From Orobanche coerulescens (Eukaryota; Streptophyta; Magnoliopsida; Lamiales; Orobanchaceae), in the NCBI GenBank assembly GCA_033398695.1, contig CM065809.1:87649644-87713643 (forward strand): a stretch of DNA of 64,000 nt. Direction: 5' to 3'. How positions within the stretch are numbered: position 1 is the first letter of the stretch; every line of letters starts with the position of its first letter. Below, piece after piece: positions 46,031 through 57,078 of this stretch. The notes beneath the pieces are model-generated. The model was not told the origin of the DNA. It saw only the letters and a list, made by a program, of their open reading frames with translations, and did no database searches. Made by a program: the position numbers and the translations under genes.

Positions 46031-46051
46031 CTAATTCAGAAATGTGATTGC

Positions 46052-46052
<1 letters not shown>

Positions 46053-46126
<74 letters not shown>
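46053..46126. repeat. (AT)n microsatellite
   Basis: About 37 uninterrupted AT units. Confidence 0.97.
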
Positions 46127-46127
<1 letters not shown>

Positions 46128-47028
46128 GACATCATTAGAATCGATGGTCACAAATAAATGACAACACGTTCGAATCTCAAAGCCATCGATTTAACACTTC
46201 ATGAGCTACCATCAAAAGACAATTGTCATTCAAAAACCGAAATCTCACCTCTTATTAAAGAGAGCTATCTCAATGTACACAAATCGAACGACTCAGCATT
46301 CACATCATAGTTTTAATCTAAAACTGGCAACACTACCCGAACAACAAGAACATCATCACGTATTTCTCGACTAACAGTCATAAAACCGATAAGTTGAAAA
46401 CGAGAGTTACATCTTGTCTACATTTGTAGACTTCACTTGAGTTCAAAAATCGTGTTTTGAAAACTTATAATACAAGATGAAAATAAATATCAGTAGTTTT
46501 GTATTCTTAAAAAAAAAATTTGACCTTGAGGTCATCATACGAAAATCAAACTTTTTTTCCTCCCTTTAGAGGATGTTTTAAAACAAAATATACGTGTCTC
46601 CCCAAAAACATGTAAAATTTTGAAATATCACATTGATGAATTTTTCTTTGGGTAACCACACCAAGGCCATTACTCTTGTAAAAACAACTTATATCCGGAT
46701 ATGTGTATAAATACATATACGTTGGCACCACTTTCATTCTAGCATCATACGAGGATCAAACAACATAGGCCACATAATCACAAATCACCTTTAAACTTCA
46801 CATCATAACATAAAATCATACAAGCTCGTATATCACAAGGCACAATATAGTAGGGAGACTTACATACATAGATCGCACGAAAATGATGGTTGCACCTTGA
46901 TACTAATCACGACCGACCTCCAGACGACGCGTCGCGACACGACTTAGTCAGACAAATTCTGACAAGACAAGACAAGACAAGACCCGACGACACACAACTC
47001 GACCCGACAGCCTAGGTTTCTGCAAAAC

Positions 47029-47043
47029 TAAGCTCTGATACCA
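47029..47043 (-). other. tRNA-iMet primer-binding site of LARD2
   Basis: The minus strand reads TGGTATCAGAGCTTA five bases after the end of the 5' LTR. Confidence 0.92.
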
Positions 47044-47048
47044 TATTC

Positions 47049-49978
47049 TGTAACACCCCCAAACCACTTGGGAATATTACAGCGCCGCAGACCCTATCCA
47101 TGAGGATCTACCAGGCTAAATACGAAAACAATACATCACATTTAATGCCGATATGGCTAAATAATGAACCATTAGAACGATTTGGTCTTTTACCAAATTT
47201 TTTTTCCATCGAACATACAAAACTCCTTTTCCTAACTCGTACCCACGCAGGGGTTAAGATACATTAATACTTCCCGAAAATAGAAAATACCCCAACAAAA
47301 AGACAAAACAATAAGACTTCACTAAATACCCAACACGGCCTTCATGTGATTAGCATCGTCGTCTTCCATCATCCTTCGTACCGATCCTGTGATTCGCTCC
47401 CCAGCAACCTGCAAGTACCTGGACGCAATACAGACATCCACCCCCCGAATACTCGGGGGTTAGCAAAACAGTGGAGTTTTGCTAGTGCAAGTATAAAGTG
47501 CAAATACGAGCTATACACAACATACTCCAAGAATCTAAAAACTTGATTAATTCCACAATTCAACCCAATGAAGATTTCCCGAGATATTTCATTGAATAGT
47601 TCAAACCATGAAAAGTTGGAATGAGACATGCAGGCTCTTTGAAAAGCATTTAAAAAGTCTCGGGAGTTTTAGAAAGACATTTCTGGGCTAATAAATCTTT
47701 AACTCGACAAACCACGTAGGGACACGGGCCAAAGAATTGTTTTTGCTCAAAGATACCAATCTGGTCACAAACACAGGATCCACGACCCAAATCATCCATA
47801 TCCCATACTCGAGTGAATAACACAACGGTCAAACTCGATACATAACCAAACCACAATGTACGGAAACAATCACAGGGCCCGTATCCTTATGCCAAAAATA
47901 TCGCAACCATGAAACAAATAATATACGATGCTTATACCAGTGCCATTTTAGCCAAGTACCAAGACCTTACATATGATGTATCTCACTTCGGGAGTTTGCA
48001 TATGTGATACTCCGGACATATCGTAATTATCGAAAACAACATCGTGCCATATTCATTATCACAAGACAACCTCCCGAGCTGTACCGGCCCTGTACCTTCT
48101 ACGAGATACACACCCCAGGGAGTCCTCGTCAGGCCCTCTCTGGTTGTACAACCCCACCGAGTGATCCGTAGGGATACGCAGCCTACCGGACCCCAGGGGA
48201 CCCTCACTCGTTTTAACTCGATTCACACACTTTCAGTAACCACATTGCACAAACCACATTTTCTGAAATTACCACTTTCACAAAATCACGATTCAAAAAC
48301 ATATTCCCCCGAATTACTTCAAATGTAAATCAAGGTACTTGCTAGGAATGGCCAAAACATCCGACACATACTCACGTCACACATCATCACAAACTCATCA
48401 ATAGTACACACGTCCACACACATATACACTTCTTATCAGAAAGACATAACCTTAAGTCCACTATCAACATAATCACGCACAACGATACCAAACGTAAAGA
48501 AGATATTCCAAAGCACACCACTAGTACATATCCTCAGAACCACACAATCGTTCACAAACACATATGTAGATTTTATAGAGGACCTTTATCGAGAATATAC
48601 CGATTCTTTTATAAGTTCATTAAAAATAATCCAATTGCACACCTAGTTAATTACCGACTATAACCACTACGAAATATGAAGTGTATAGGCAAGATACTTG
48701 CCTCAATAGTTGATACTGGACACTCTGTCGAATGTCTCTTAACCGAAAGACTTTGAATGCCCACAACTCTCCAGCGGAAACGACGGTAACACCACCGATC
48801 GGAAAACAGCGAACGGAAGGGTTCCGACTCGAGTTCTTCGCAAGGAACCTGACCCCAACATCATTCCATAAATAAATTGATGATCGAACGAGGAAGAATA
48901 ATCGTAGAACACCCAAAACCCCCCTCTAAGGATTTTCACCGGACACCTTCAAGGCACCGATTAGAAACTCAATAAAACGATGAATCCTCGGCAATCCAAC
49001 CATGGAAAAACAAGAAATTTGATATAAAACAACTTAATAATCATCAATCCATCACTATTCTAAGTTATAACGAATCAAACGGACGAAATCAACAAAATCC
49101 CCAATTTTTCCCAAAACTAGGATTTTAGGAAAACTAACCTTGATTCGCTGGATTGAAGGATGTTATGGAGTGATTAATCGATGACATGACCTCCAAAACT
49201 TCGTGGATTAGTTGTATATCAACATGCCTTCAAGTTCCCAAAGGATCCAGCCGCGGAAGAGAAAGGGAGAAAATGAAAACTGAGTGCAAACAGGACTGCT
49301 CGGTCATATTTATACTGGTGCAGCCTAGCGTGCGCTAGACTGCCGAGCTTGCGTGCTCTAGAGGGCGGTCATGGTCGAGAATGTTCGGTCGGGGCCCGCC
49401 ATCATGCGCTGAACACGTGCGCTGTCGGCCCGGCCACAATCCAGAGACTTCCTGGCTCGGCCAGGTAGCGTGCGCAGCCTTCCGGCCGTAGCGTGCGCTA
49501 CCTGCCGGCCAGAAAGCGTCTTGATGTCGGCAAGATGGCGTGCGCTACATGCCGATCCTCGATCCCGTAACCTTTCGCCCTCGCCTCGGCCGACTAGCGC
49601 ACGCAGCCAACCGATCGTAGCGTGCGCTGCCTCCCGGCCGTAGCGTGCGCTACCTTCCGACCATAGCGTGCGCTACGCCGGTTCCTGCCGCACCCGCCCG
49701 GCCAGTGCTTGCACTCGTCCGGCCAGTGCCTGCAGCCATCCGGCCAGCGTCCCCAACCGTCCGGCCAGTGCCCAACCACCATGATTCAACGACTCAATTT
49801 TCCGAAATCGCACGGGACGAACACGACAAAACACTCGGGGACAACATCATCGATCCGAAATGAAAACAACGGATAACCAATCATCACCTACGGTCATAAA
49901 CGCCAAAATCAGTTGTCGAGAAAATAATAATACCGGCACTCGACAACCGGAAAATATCCGAAAATCGTGGGTATTACA
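47049..49978 (-). repeat. LARD2 5' LTR
   Basis: 2930 bp, TG...CA. The right flank is TGAAG (49979-49983); the partner target duplication is lost. U3 holds a GC-rich palindrome array (49330-49680, TAGCGTGCGCTA and variants, several within CGGCC-rich repeats) upstream of a TATA-like box (RC of ATATTTATAC at about 49307-49315). Confidence 0.9.
47409..48701 (-). other. Candidate GC-AG leader intron with twin hairpins, LARD2
   Basis: On the minus strand the donor-like TTGAG/GCAAGTAT is at 48704-48696. The acceptor-like TTGCAG/G is at 47413-47408, with an alternative at 47419. Hairpins are at 47438-47489: AGCAAAAC-TCCACT-GTTTTGCT and CCCCCGA-GTAT-TCGGGGG. The first loop is the reverse complement of the LARD1 loop. 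A second donor-like CAAGTACC occurs near 48335. Confidence 0.35.
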
Positions 49979-51364
49979 TGAAGTCTAAATGTGATAATGA
50001 TAATGGAATCTAATGCATCAACCTGAGATCACCAAACTTCATATGAGAATGATAATCAAGTTTGAATATAAGAGTTGTGATGATATTTATTTCCTTGAAA
50101 TTCAAAGATGTTTGAATCTGTAAGATCATTCATAAGGTTATGACATGTAGACGGATAATGTATGTTAATCACTGAGGAGTTCGTAAGTTTCATCACAGTT
50201 AGAACAAGTCTGCTGCCCAGTAGTGAAACTGCCATGCACGCTTAGCGTACGCTAAGCTATGTAAATTAACGTACGCTATCGGGCATGTTTAGCGTATGCT
50301 ACGCTTGGAACTTAGCATGCGTTATATCATCAGACGAGTTAATCGACTGATCGGTGAGGTACTGACCGTGCATGGTTAGCGTACGCTAGGCTGCGTATAA
50401 TTGCGTGCGCTAACGAGTAGCCTTAACGTACGCTACATAGAATACGTAGCGTGCGTTAAGCAAGCCAAACAGATTTCATTTTAAGAACTTCCGACCGTAA
50501 TTTAGATTGTTAGATGTTCGTTCGACTTGAGATGATTTCTATATTATTTTTTTGTTAAGGTTCGAGTTTAGCAACGTGATTGATCTAACGGGACGACCTT
50601 CAAGTATTTTGATATTCGTGGAAGTTTTATTCTTGTCATCGAACCGAGGCAAGTACTCTAATTAGAATTGTTTATATTATGATAGTTATATTATGATTGT
50701 ATTGTGTATATGTGTTGTGATTAAATATCGACCATGCGTTGATCCAACGGGAATCATCATGGAATCTATAGCTGTGTGCGCTGGATCATTGGACAGGTAG
50801 TTCCACCATGCGTTGGTCCGACGGGATCATCATGGGAATCTATAGCTGTGTGCGCTGGATCGTTGGAATACCATCTGTATGTTGAGGCTATTGTGATGTG
50901 ATAAGTGTTATTGTCATTTCTCGTTGGAGAAACTTGTTATGATGATTGCTGATTACATCACTGTTGTATGATTATTGTACTTGTACTAGCATCGTTGTGC
51001 TAACCCCTTCGGGGGTGAACATTTGTTTTTGTTCAGGATCTAGGAGAGCGGGGAAACAACCACTAGAGCTGCATGACGACGAGGGTGCAGAGTGATGTTC
51101 CGGCCGGGTTTGTTGTCTGTTGTTGGTTATTTTAATTAGCACTCGAGTACGTCGTAATTTGTGATGTTTTGATTTCAGTGGTGTATTAATATTCTCCTTT
51201 TGGATATTTGTATTTTCAGTATTGAACCAGAACTATCGTAATGTATTTTCAGTGATTTCATAATTTGGTATCTGTCATTGTCTTTTTATTTATTTAGCCT
51301 TGTAAATTCTTATGTAAAGAATTTACGGCGCTGTAATATTCTTGAATATATCGGGGATGTTACA
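49979..51364 (+). repeat. Tekay-like LTR, 5'-truncated
   Basis: Plus-strand 3' part of an LTR ending ATATCGGGGATGTTACA (51364). The palindromes at 50240-50460 (eight sites such as TTAGCGTACGCTAA and TTAACGTACGCTA), the donor-like GAG/GCAAGTAC (50647-50654), the hairpins (50980-51018), the acceptor-like GTTCAG/G (51031-51037) and the GGCGCTGTAAT block all line up with the Tekay LTR at 4823-7191. Its 5' part is missing at the LARD2 boundary, so LARD2 probably landed in it. Confidence 0.82.
50649..51036 (+). other. Candidate GC-AG leader intron with twin hairpins, truncated LTR
   Basis: This is the shortest version (388 bp). Hairpin 1 is TAGCA-TCGTTG-TGCTA, hairpin 2 is CCCC-TTCG-GGGG, and the acceptor-like TTTTTGTTCAG/G follows 18 nt later. 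It also contains two copies of a block starting CCATGCGTTG (about 50730 and 50807). Confidence 0.35.
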
Positions 51365-51852
51365 CCATGGTCGGGCCGGGGTCATAGCAGGGCCAAGGTT
51401 TTAATCGGGCCAAAAATCGGATCATAGCAGGATGGGCCGAACCTATTTTTTTTTTTTTTTAAAAAAAGTAAATTAAAAAAGAGCTTGACCTTAATTATTA
51501 TAATTTTATAAAACAATTTCGAGAGAGGTTGTGGAGAATTATAAAGAATTATAGATAATTATAGTAGAGATTGAGAGAATTGGTATGAGTAAATTGGATG
51601 AATTAAGGTGTTATTTACAGGAATTGAAATATATTAAAAAAAAACATTCAAAATCAAATGCCTCCAGGGTCAGCTCCTCACATAATCCCATTCCACTTCC
51701 CCAACGGCATTGTGAGGATAACACAATAGCCTTTTTCCAAATTGCATGTGCAGAGGATTTAATTATTTTGGATTTCTCTCGTGGGTCCACAAATACATTC
51801 TTTTCTCTTAAAAAATAAATTCTTCATTTCCATCTGTAAATTGACAGACTAA

Positions 51853-52570
51853 GAGGCTGTTTGGCAGTTGCTGAATGATTTAGTGCAGAATGGTTGAGAG
51901 GCTCTGTATGGTTGAGTGCAGAATGAAATTTGGTTGTTTGGTAACTGTTCTGAATGGCAACCATGAATCGTAACAAATTACCATTTTACCCTTCTATATA
52001 AAAGTAGCGATTATAAATCCCATTTTTCCCTCCATTTGCGTACCAAAACCTCTCCTTTTTATAAATAAAAACCCTAATTTTTATAAATAATTGTGTATAA
52101 TATTTTTAAATTTAATTCATTTAAAATAATAATAATAATAATAATAATAATAATTAATATTATTATGTATAATATTTTTAAATTTAATTCATTTAAAATA
52201 ATAATAATAATTATTATTATGTATAATATTTTAATATTTAATTAATTAAAAATAATAATAATTATTATATATAATATTTTTTAATTTAGTTCATTTAAAA
52301 TAATAATAATAATTATGTATAATATTTTTTATTTAAATTCATTTAAAAAATAATAATAATAATTATGAATAATAATTCTTAATTTAAGAGGAGGGGTAAA
52401 TGTGAAAACTGTTTGCCTCTTAATGGTTGAGAGAGGGTATGGATGTTTAATGGTTCAGATCTCTTTGAAACCAAAAAGAGGTAAAAAAAATTTTGCCAAA
52501 CAGCCATGGCCTCTGAGCGATTCAGAGGTAGGCTCTTAATGGTTACATTAAGAGCCAAACAAAGGCCCCC
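51853..52570. mobile_element. PIF/Harbinger-type MITE (candidate)
   Basis: The left end GAGGCTGTTTGGC and the right end (inverted) GGGGGCCTTTGTTTGGC are imperfect terminal repeats, flanked by TAA on both sides (51850-51852 and 52571-52573), the target size of PIF/Harbinger. The interior is non-coding and includes AAT-rich tandem repeats. Confidence 0.6.
52125..52370. repeat. (AAT)n blocks in a roughly 60-bp tandem repeat
   Basis: Four repeats of an AATAATAAT run followed by TATGTATAATATTTT and TTAATTCATTTAAAA, shortening from left to right. Confidence 0.85.
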
Positions 52571-52862
52571 TAATTCCCAACGACCATAATTATGAAGTGC
52601 AAGGGAGCTTTGTGGCGGGTCGGTGCGGGCCGGTGTGGGCCGCGGGCTGGGCCATAGCAGGACGAGTTAAACGGGTCATAGCAGGATCACGGCCGGGCCT
52701 CCTCGGGCCAGGGTCGACAAAACACAACCCTGACCCTAGCCGAATAAAATCGATTCAGGGCCGGTTTTCCTACGGGCCGGACTAGTGCGGGCCGATCTCA
52801 TAGCTTCCCTGCGGACTGGGCCATATCGGTTTGGACCCAGCCCGCCACAATGGCCACCTCTA

Positions 52863-53144
52863 ATTATAAGTTTTCGGTAGCCTGAAAGGTAGTAAGAGTC
52901 ACCCGAAGACAAGCAGCGATTCTCGACCCTTCTGCCTATTTCGATCCCGATTTACCAAATTAAATATATATTCATGATGTACTCAATACATAGTAAATAC
53001 ATACCAATTGTGTGCAGTAAATCATAAAAAAATAAATATGCATTATAGCATATTATGTGTGCAGCGAATTCGTTCTAAATATACACTGCACTCACGCTCA
53101 TATCCCTATATATGTATATATATGTGTGTGTGTGTGTGTGTGAA
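52863..53144. other. Spacer with (TG)n microsatellite
   Basis: No gene seen. (TA/TG)n lies at 53108-53142 with about ten TG units at the end. Confidence 0.6.
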
Positions 53145-54245
53145 AAATTCAGAGTGAACTTTGTCCTGGTGTGAGAACTATGATCCACTCTTATCTATTA
53201 GACTAATCAAGATGGAGGGTTCAGATGTAGGTGCGGGTTACACACGTGAGATGTGCTGGACTTAACCTATAAGAAGGGTAATTTCATCCCGGCACAAATA
53301 AATTATCTTTATTTAAAATACAATAACTTATTAATTTCTTATCTTTTTTTTTTGATAAAAACTATATCAAATTGATCGTCTTTCCGTGAGCTACAATTTA
53401 AGATGTATATTGCATAAATATATTAAATAAAAATATTAATTTTATTTTAAAAAAATATGTGGTGTCCATATTAGCACCATATTTGTTCTATAATAGCACT
53501 GTAATAAGTCTACAATATTAGTATAGTCAAAGTATTACACCGAAAATCTGTAAAAATAATTAAAAATAACTTAAAATTATAAAAAATATTACATATAATA
53601 TACATCACCATCATACACAAGAACACTATATAAAATACACAATATCTAGTGTTTAGAATGAGTTCTTTTAAAAACATAATCCACAATGCTATCTCCCATC
53701 ACATAAAACTGCTATTGAAATATTTTTACACTACTTAGTCCACTTTAGATCAGTACATTGTTTGGTAAATAACAATACATTTTAAGTTCAAGAAGTAGTA
53801 AGTTAGAAGTCACAGAGTGCATTGTACATCATGAAGCAATAGTTATAAGGTTAGAAGCAATATATTATAAGTCGAAGAAGAAGTATTTTATATATTATAA
53901 AATAGTATATTGTACATCATAAAGAATTACAATTATAAGTAAGTTAAAGTAGAAGTACAATGTATATGTTAGAGCACTACATTACATAATACAAAGCAGA
54001 ATGTCATTAGTTTAAGAAGCAGTACTTTGTACATTATGAAGTGGTGTGTTATTATTTTTTTTTTGGGGAAAATCAATTGCATTAATATAATAAGAGTGGC
54101 CAAAAAGGTTGGCCAATACCCGGCAACCGTATAGAATGGTGCACCAAACAACATAACAAAGAGCAAGATCTAGGAATACAAAGCCTACATACAAAGAGCT
54201 ACATAAGCTACAAAGCCTAGAAAAGCTACAAAAAAAGAAAAACTA

Positions 54246-55070
54246 TCAAACTATCCTCCAAATACGACGAACAGCCACAATAGATAGAGAACGAGCGGGC
54301 CATATCTGAGAGATAATATCACGAACAAGACCTATCCCCTGGAAAGTAACCGAATGAGGATCTCGACGCCTCTGACCAAATCTCCTTTCATTCCTCTCCT
54401 GCCAAATCAAATAGACCAACGCAGCAAGGAGAATACGGTAAGCCACGTTGACCACATGCTTACCTCTCCACCTCCTAGCTGCCCACAGCACTCCCGAGCT
54501 CCACACAGAGTGAGGCCAACTAAAGCGGACGACCCTCCTAGCAATAGAAATACACCGACTAGAATAAGGGCATTGAAAGAATAGATGGGAATGAGTCTCT
54601 ATCGCCATACCACAAAGGACACAAATCCCATCAACATGTTGAAGCCAAGGCTTATCCATAGTCGATAAACGCTCCTGAATAGCCAACCATAGGATGAAAG
54701 AGTGTCTCGGAATCTTCCCCGGTCCGTGCAAGAGCGGGGCCCAAGGAACAGGGGGCGAATAACCTCTGAGGAACCGAAGAGCAGAAGAGGATGAATACAT
54801 ACCCGAACTAAGCGGTCTCCATGAAATGTGATCCTGACCCCCATTAATATGCGGCGGAGCAGAAATAATCAGCAAAAGCGCAGGTCTATCAACCACCGGC
54901 CACTCCCAATAACCCTCAACAATAACCGAATCAAGTCTAGCACCCACATCGATGCAGGTCCACAGAGGAGCTCTAGGAACAGAATGCCTAATCACACCCA
55001 TGGAATGCCAGGGGTCCGACCACAACAAGAAGGATGAGCCATCTCCAATAGAATATTGAAATGCTCCCAT
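54246..55070 (-). pseudogene. LINE ORF2 C-terminus (zf-RVT)
   Basis: A 274-residue open frame, not a separate gene. DGSSFLLWSDPWHSMGVIRH is the post-RT block of plant L1 ORF2. DHISWRPLSSGMYSSSSALR and IPRHSFILWLAIQERLSTMD lead to the zinc-binding zf-RVT motif CVLCGMAIETHSHLFFQC. It ends RSLSIVAVRRIWRIV. The real start is upstream in RT; a stop or shift between 55253 and 55070 separates them. Confidence 0.88.
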
Positions 55071-55252
55071 AACAAGGGGACGCAGTTTCAGAAGCTGCTG
55101 CCAATACCAAGCTGAAGCTGAAGAAACACTAAGATCCCAGAAAGAACACTACTGCAACCTAAAGGTCCAAACCCAATTAACCCAGACAGAGCGATTAGAG
55201 CCCGTGAGAAGAGCCCAAATATGATGGGACATCAAAGACTGATTCTGGAGCC

Positions 55253-56038
55253 TCAACGGACCACAATCCACTTCCAAGCAAACCTTAGCCCAAGCCACCT
55301 TGGCAAGGCCCGAATCATGAGAACCTCTCCATAGGAACCGCCTATATGTTTCTCTATCAAAGAGAGAACGCCCTTAGGCAAAATAAAGCTACCAGCCCAA
55401 TAAATATGTAAAGAAGATAAGACAGAGCGAATAAGCTGGCACCGACCTGCCATGGAAAGAGCAGTACTAGCACACGAACTCAGACGACCATCAATCGAAT
55501 CAATCAAAGGGGAACACATAGCATTTGTCAGCTTTGAAGAAATCAAGGGAACTCCCAAATACCTCACAGGAAGCTGACCTAGCTGAAACCCTAACAACTG
55601 CTGGAACTGGACCCCCTGCACCTGAGCACTAGCTGAAACAAAGATATTACTCTTACTCGGGTTGGCTCATAGTCCAGAAAGGGAAGCAAAGATCTCAATA
55701 CTCTTCTTAAGAACACCGACAGAGACTACATCGAGACTACATAAAAGGAGAAGGTCATCGGCAAAAGCAAGCATGAAAGTGCATGTAGCCGCACACTTCC
55801 AGTGGAATCTGAACCCCGGAGTCTAAGCAATCTCATGGGCGATAATACCTTGGAGGACCTCCATAACAATAACAAACAGATACGGAGAAATAGGGTCACC
55901 CTGCCTTAGCCCCCTACGGTCCCTAAAGATACCCTCAACATCCCCATTCAAGGAGATCGAATAAGACGGAGTGGTGATACACTCTCTGACCCAAGTAATG
56001 AACGTCTGGTGAAACCCCATACATTGCAAAGCTATCAA
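55253..56038 (-). pseudogene. LINE ORF2 reverse transcriptase (partial)
   Basis: The minus strand reads FITWVRECITTPSYSISLNG, RRGLRQGDPISPYLFVIVME (the conserved QGDP.SP.LF block), then after a stop at 55823 FADDLLLLCS with the catalytic FADD kept near 55770. LGQLPVRYLGVPLISSKL and WAGSFILPKGVLSLIEKHI follow. Two to three stops interrupt it. It would copy LINE RNA by target-primed reverse transcription if intact. Confidence 0.88.
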
Positions 56039-56572
56039 AACAAAATCCCACTAGTGTTTCTATATGTTCAATATACTACTTATGTAGATATATTGCACTG
56101 CTACTTTTATAAGAATACACCCTTCTTATGTCAAGAATTTGCTTTTATTCTTGTCACACTGTTTTTATAATTATTGTTACAAGGCTTTCATTATTATTGT
56201 TACAGTGTTGTTTCTACTGTTATCTTTTACTTTTATTATAAACTACTTTTATTATTATAATACACTACTTTTTTGCTTTTTATATTATTAGATATACAAT
56301 ATACATCTTAAATCGTAGATCATGAAAATGCAATTAATTTGATATATTTTTTGTTTATATAAAATAGATAATAAATTAATTTGTAATTGTATTTTAAACA
56401 GGAAAATTTATTTGTGAAGGTGCAAAATTATCCTTCTCTTAAATCATGCCATTCACACGCCAGTTACATCGATGATGAGGCAAAATCTGGACTCTCCCAA
56501 TTTCTTCATCTAATGTCTCAGATTGGTTCCTATTTATCACACAGATATGGCTCTTACCGAAACTACACACAC

Positions 56573-57078
56573 TGTAATATCCGTACCTTTCCATTTTTAG
56601 CAGTTTTCATTTTTATCGCAAGTCTATTTTTATCAACTCACCTGTAACCATTTCAATGTTTTGAATCTATGTTGTTCTTGGTGTTTTTCCATTTGGATGA
56701 GTTTTGGAGACATTTTATGTAATTTCATTTTGAGTTATGTTTTTCGCATTTATGTTCGATTCTAGTAAAAATCGTTCGATTTCGTTGTTTCTTTGTTTAC
56801 ATGAGTTCTTATGGTTGAGTTGTTCATGTTGTGAGTTTCGGTTTGTTAATCCGACATTGTATCGTAGTTTTCGGATTTGGGCCGTTTTGTAATTTCTTAT
56901 AAGTTTAGGAAATTTTATCTTCTTTTTCGTATTTCGGATTCCTCGGTAGTCGGAATTGCATTTTCTTTCAGCACTTAGTTTCGTCGTCGTGAGTATTTCA
57001 TGTTTACTATTCTGGGTTATGTCCTTGTATTGCGTCCCGACTTCGTACCATCCTGTGCAGCAAATTGTATTCAGCAGT
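56573..57078 (+). repeat. LARD-type LTR, 5' part only
   Basis: Starts TGTAATATCCGTACC and follows the U3 start of the LARD1 LTR in outline (TTCATGTTGTGAGTTTCGG, GGGCCGTTTTGTAATTTC, CGGTAGTCGGAATTGC, CACTTAGTTTCGTCG). It is more diverged than the other copies. It ends where the gag-only copia array begins (57079). Confidence 0.7.

Larger units (their letters stand above)
44132..47028 (-). other. LARD2 non-coding internal domain with a second LTR-start-like site
   Basis: There are no frames resembling gag or pol. On the minus strand GTTTCGGGGACAAAACC, then CTCTTTTAAAGG and TGATGTAATACCCACA (around 44800-44757) repeat the arrangement of the true 3' end (polypurine-like tract then TGTAATACCC) about 640 bp upstream of it. 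A palindrome cluster (45943-46030) and an AT microsatellite (46053-46126) lie further inside. Confidence 0.7.
44017..49978 (-). mobile_element. LARD-type non-coding LTR retrotransposon (LARD2), 3' LTR truncated
   Basis: On the minus strand it has a 5' LTR (49978-47049, 2930 bp, TGTAATACCCACGATTTTC...GTGTTACA), the primer site TGGTATCAGAGCTTA (47043-47029), an internal domain of 2.9 kb without coding capacity, the polypurine tract AGGGGGGGTAGAA, and only the first 115 bp of the 3' LTR (44131-44017), joined to copia integrase. It is related to LARD1 in the leader, hairpins and polypurine lead-in, but diverged in U3. Confidence 0.88.
51365..52862. mobile_element. hAT-like GC-rich repeat (candidate), host of a MITE
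   Basis: The right part (52600-52862), read on the minus strand, starts TTAGAGGTGGCCATTGTGGC and continues GGGCTGGGTCC, the style of many plant hAT ends, followed by CGGGCC-rich repeats with ATAGCAGG words. The left part (51370-51450) has the same CGGGCC and ATAGCAGG words. A left terminal repeat is not visible because the LTR at 51364 abuts it. A short frame at 51585-51818 has no recognised similarity. Confidence 0.4.
54052..56050 (-). mobile_element. L1-type LINE, 5'-truncated
   Basis: A poly-T run at 54053-54063 is the poly-A tail on the minus strand. The body encodes the C-terminal half of ORF2. The 5' break is within RT, just before WDFVLIALQCMGF at about 56050, as is usual for LINEs because reverse transcription stops early. 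Endonuclease and ORF1 are absent. Confidence 0.85.
53145..56572. mobile_element. Long-terminal-inverted-repeat element (Mutator-like candidate) split by a LINE
   Basis: 53150-53430 and 56285-56572 are diverged inverse copies of each other over about 280 bp. Clear blocks are AATTTAAGATGTATATTG against its inverse near 56295, TTTAAAATACAAT against 56385, CACAAATAAATT against 56408, and ATCTATTAGACTAATCAAGA against 56500. Long inverted termini fit Mutator-like elements. No transposase gene is present. The inner flanks (53430-54050 and 56051-56284) are AT-rich with words such as ATTGTACATCATGAAG repeated. Target duplication was not established. Confidence 0.55.

Noticed and set aside
54246..55070. 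An independent 274-residue host gene
   Set aside because: It is the zf-RVT C-terminal part of a LINE ORF2, directly downstream of RT motifs on the same strand, followed by the LINE poly-A tail.
54035..56066. A LINE target-site duplication
   Set aside because: The flanks (GTGGTGTGTTATTA on the left, AGTGTTTCTATA on the right) are only loosely similar and do not form a clear repeat by eye.
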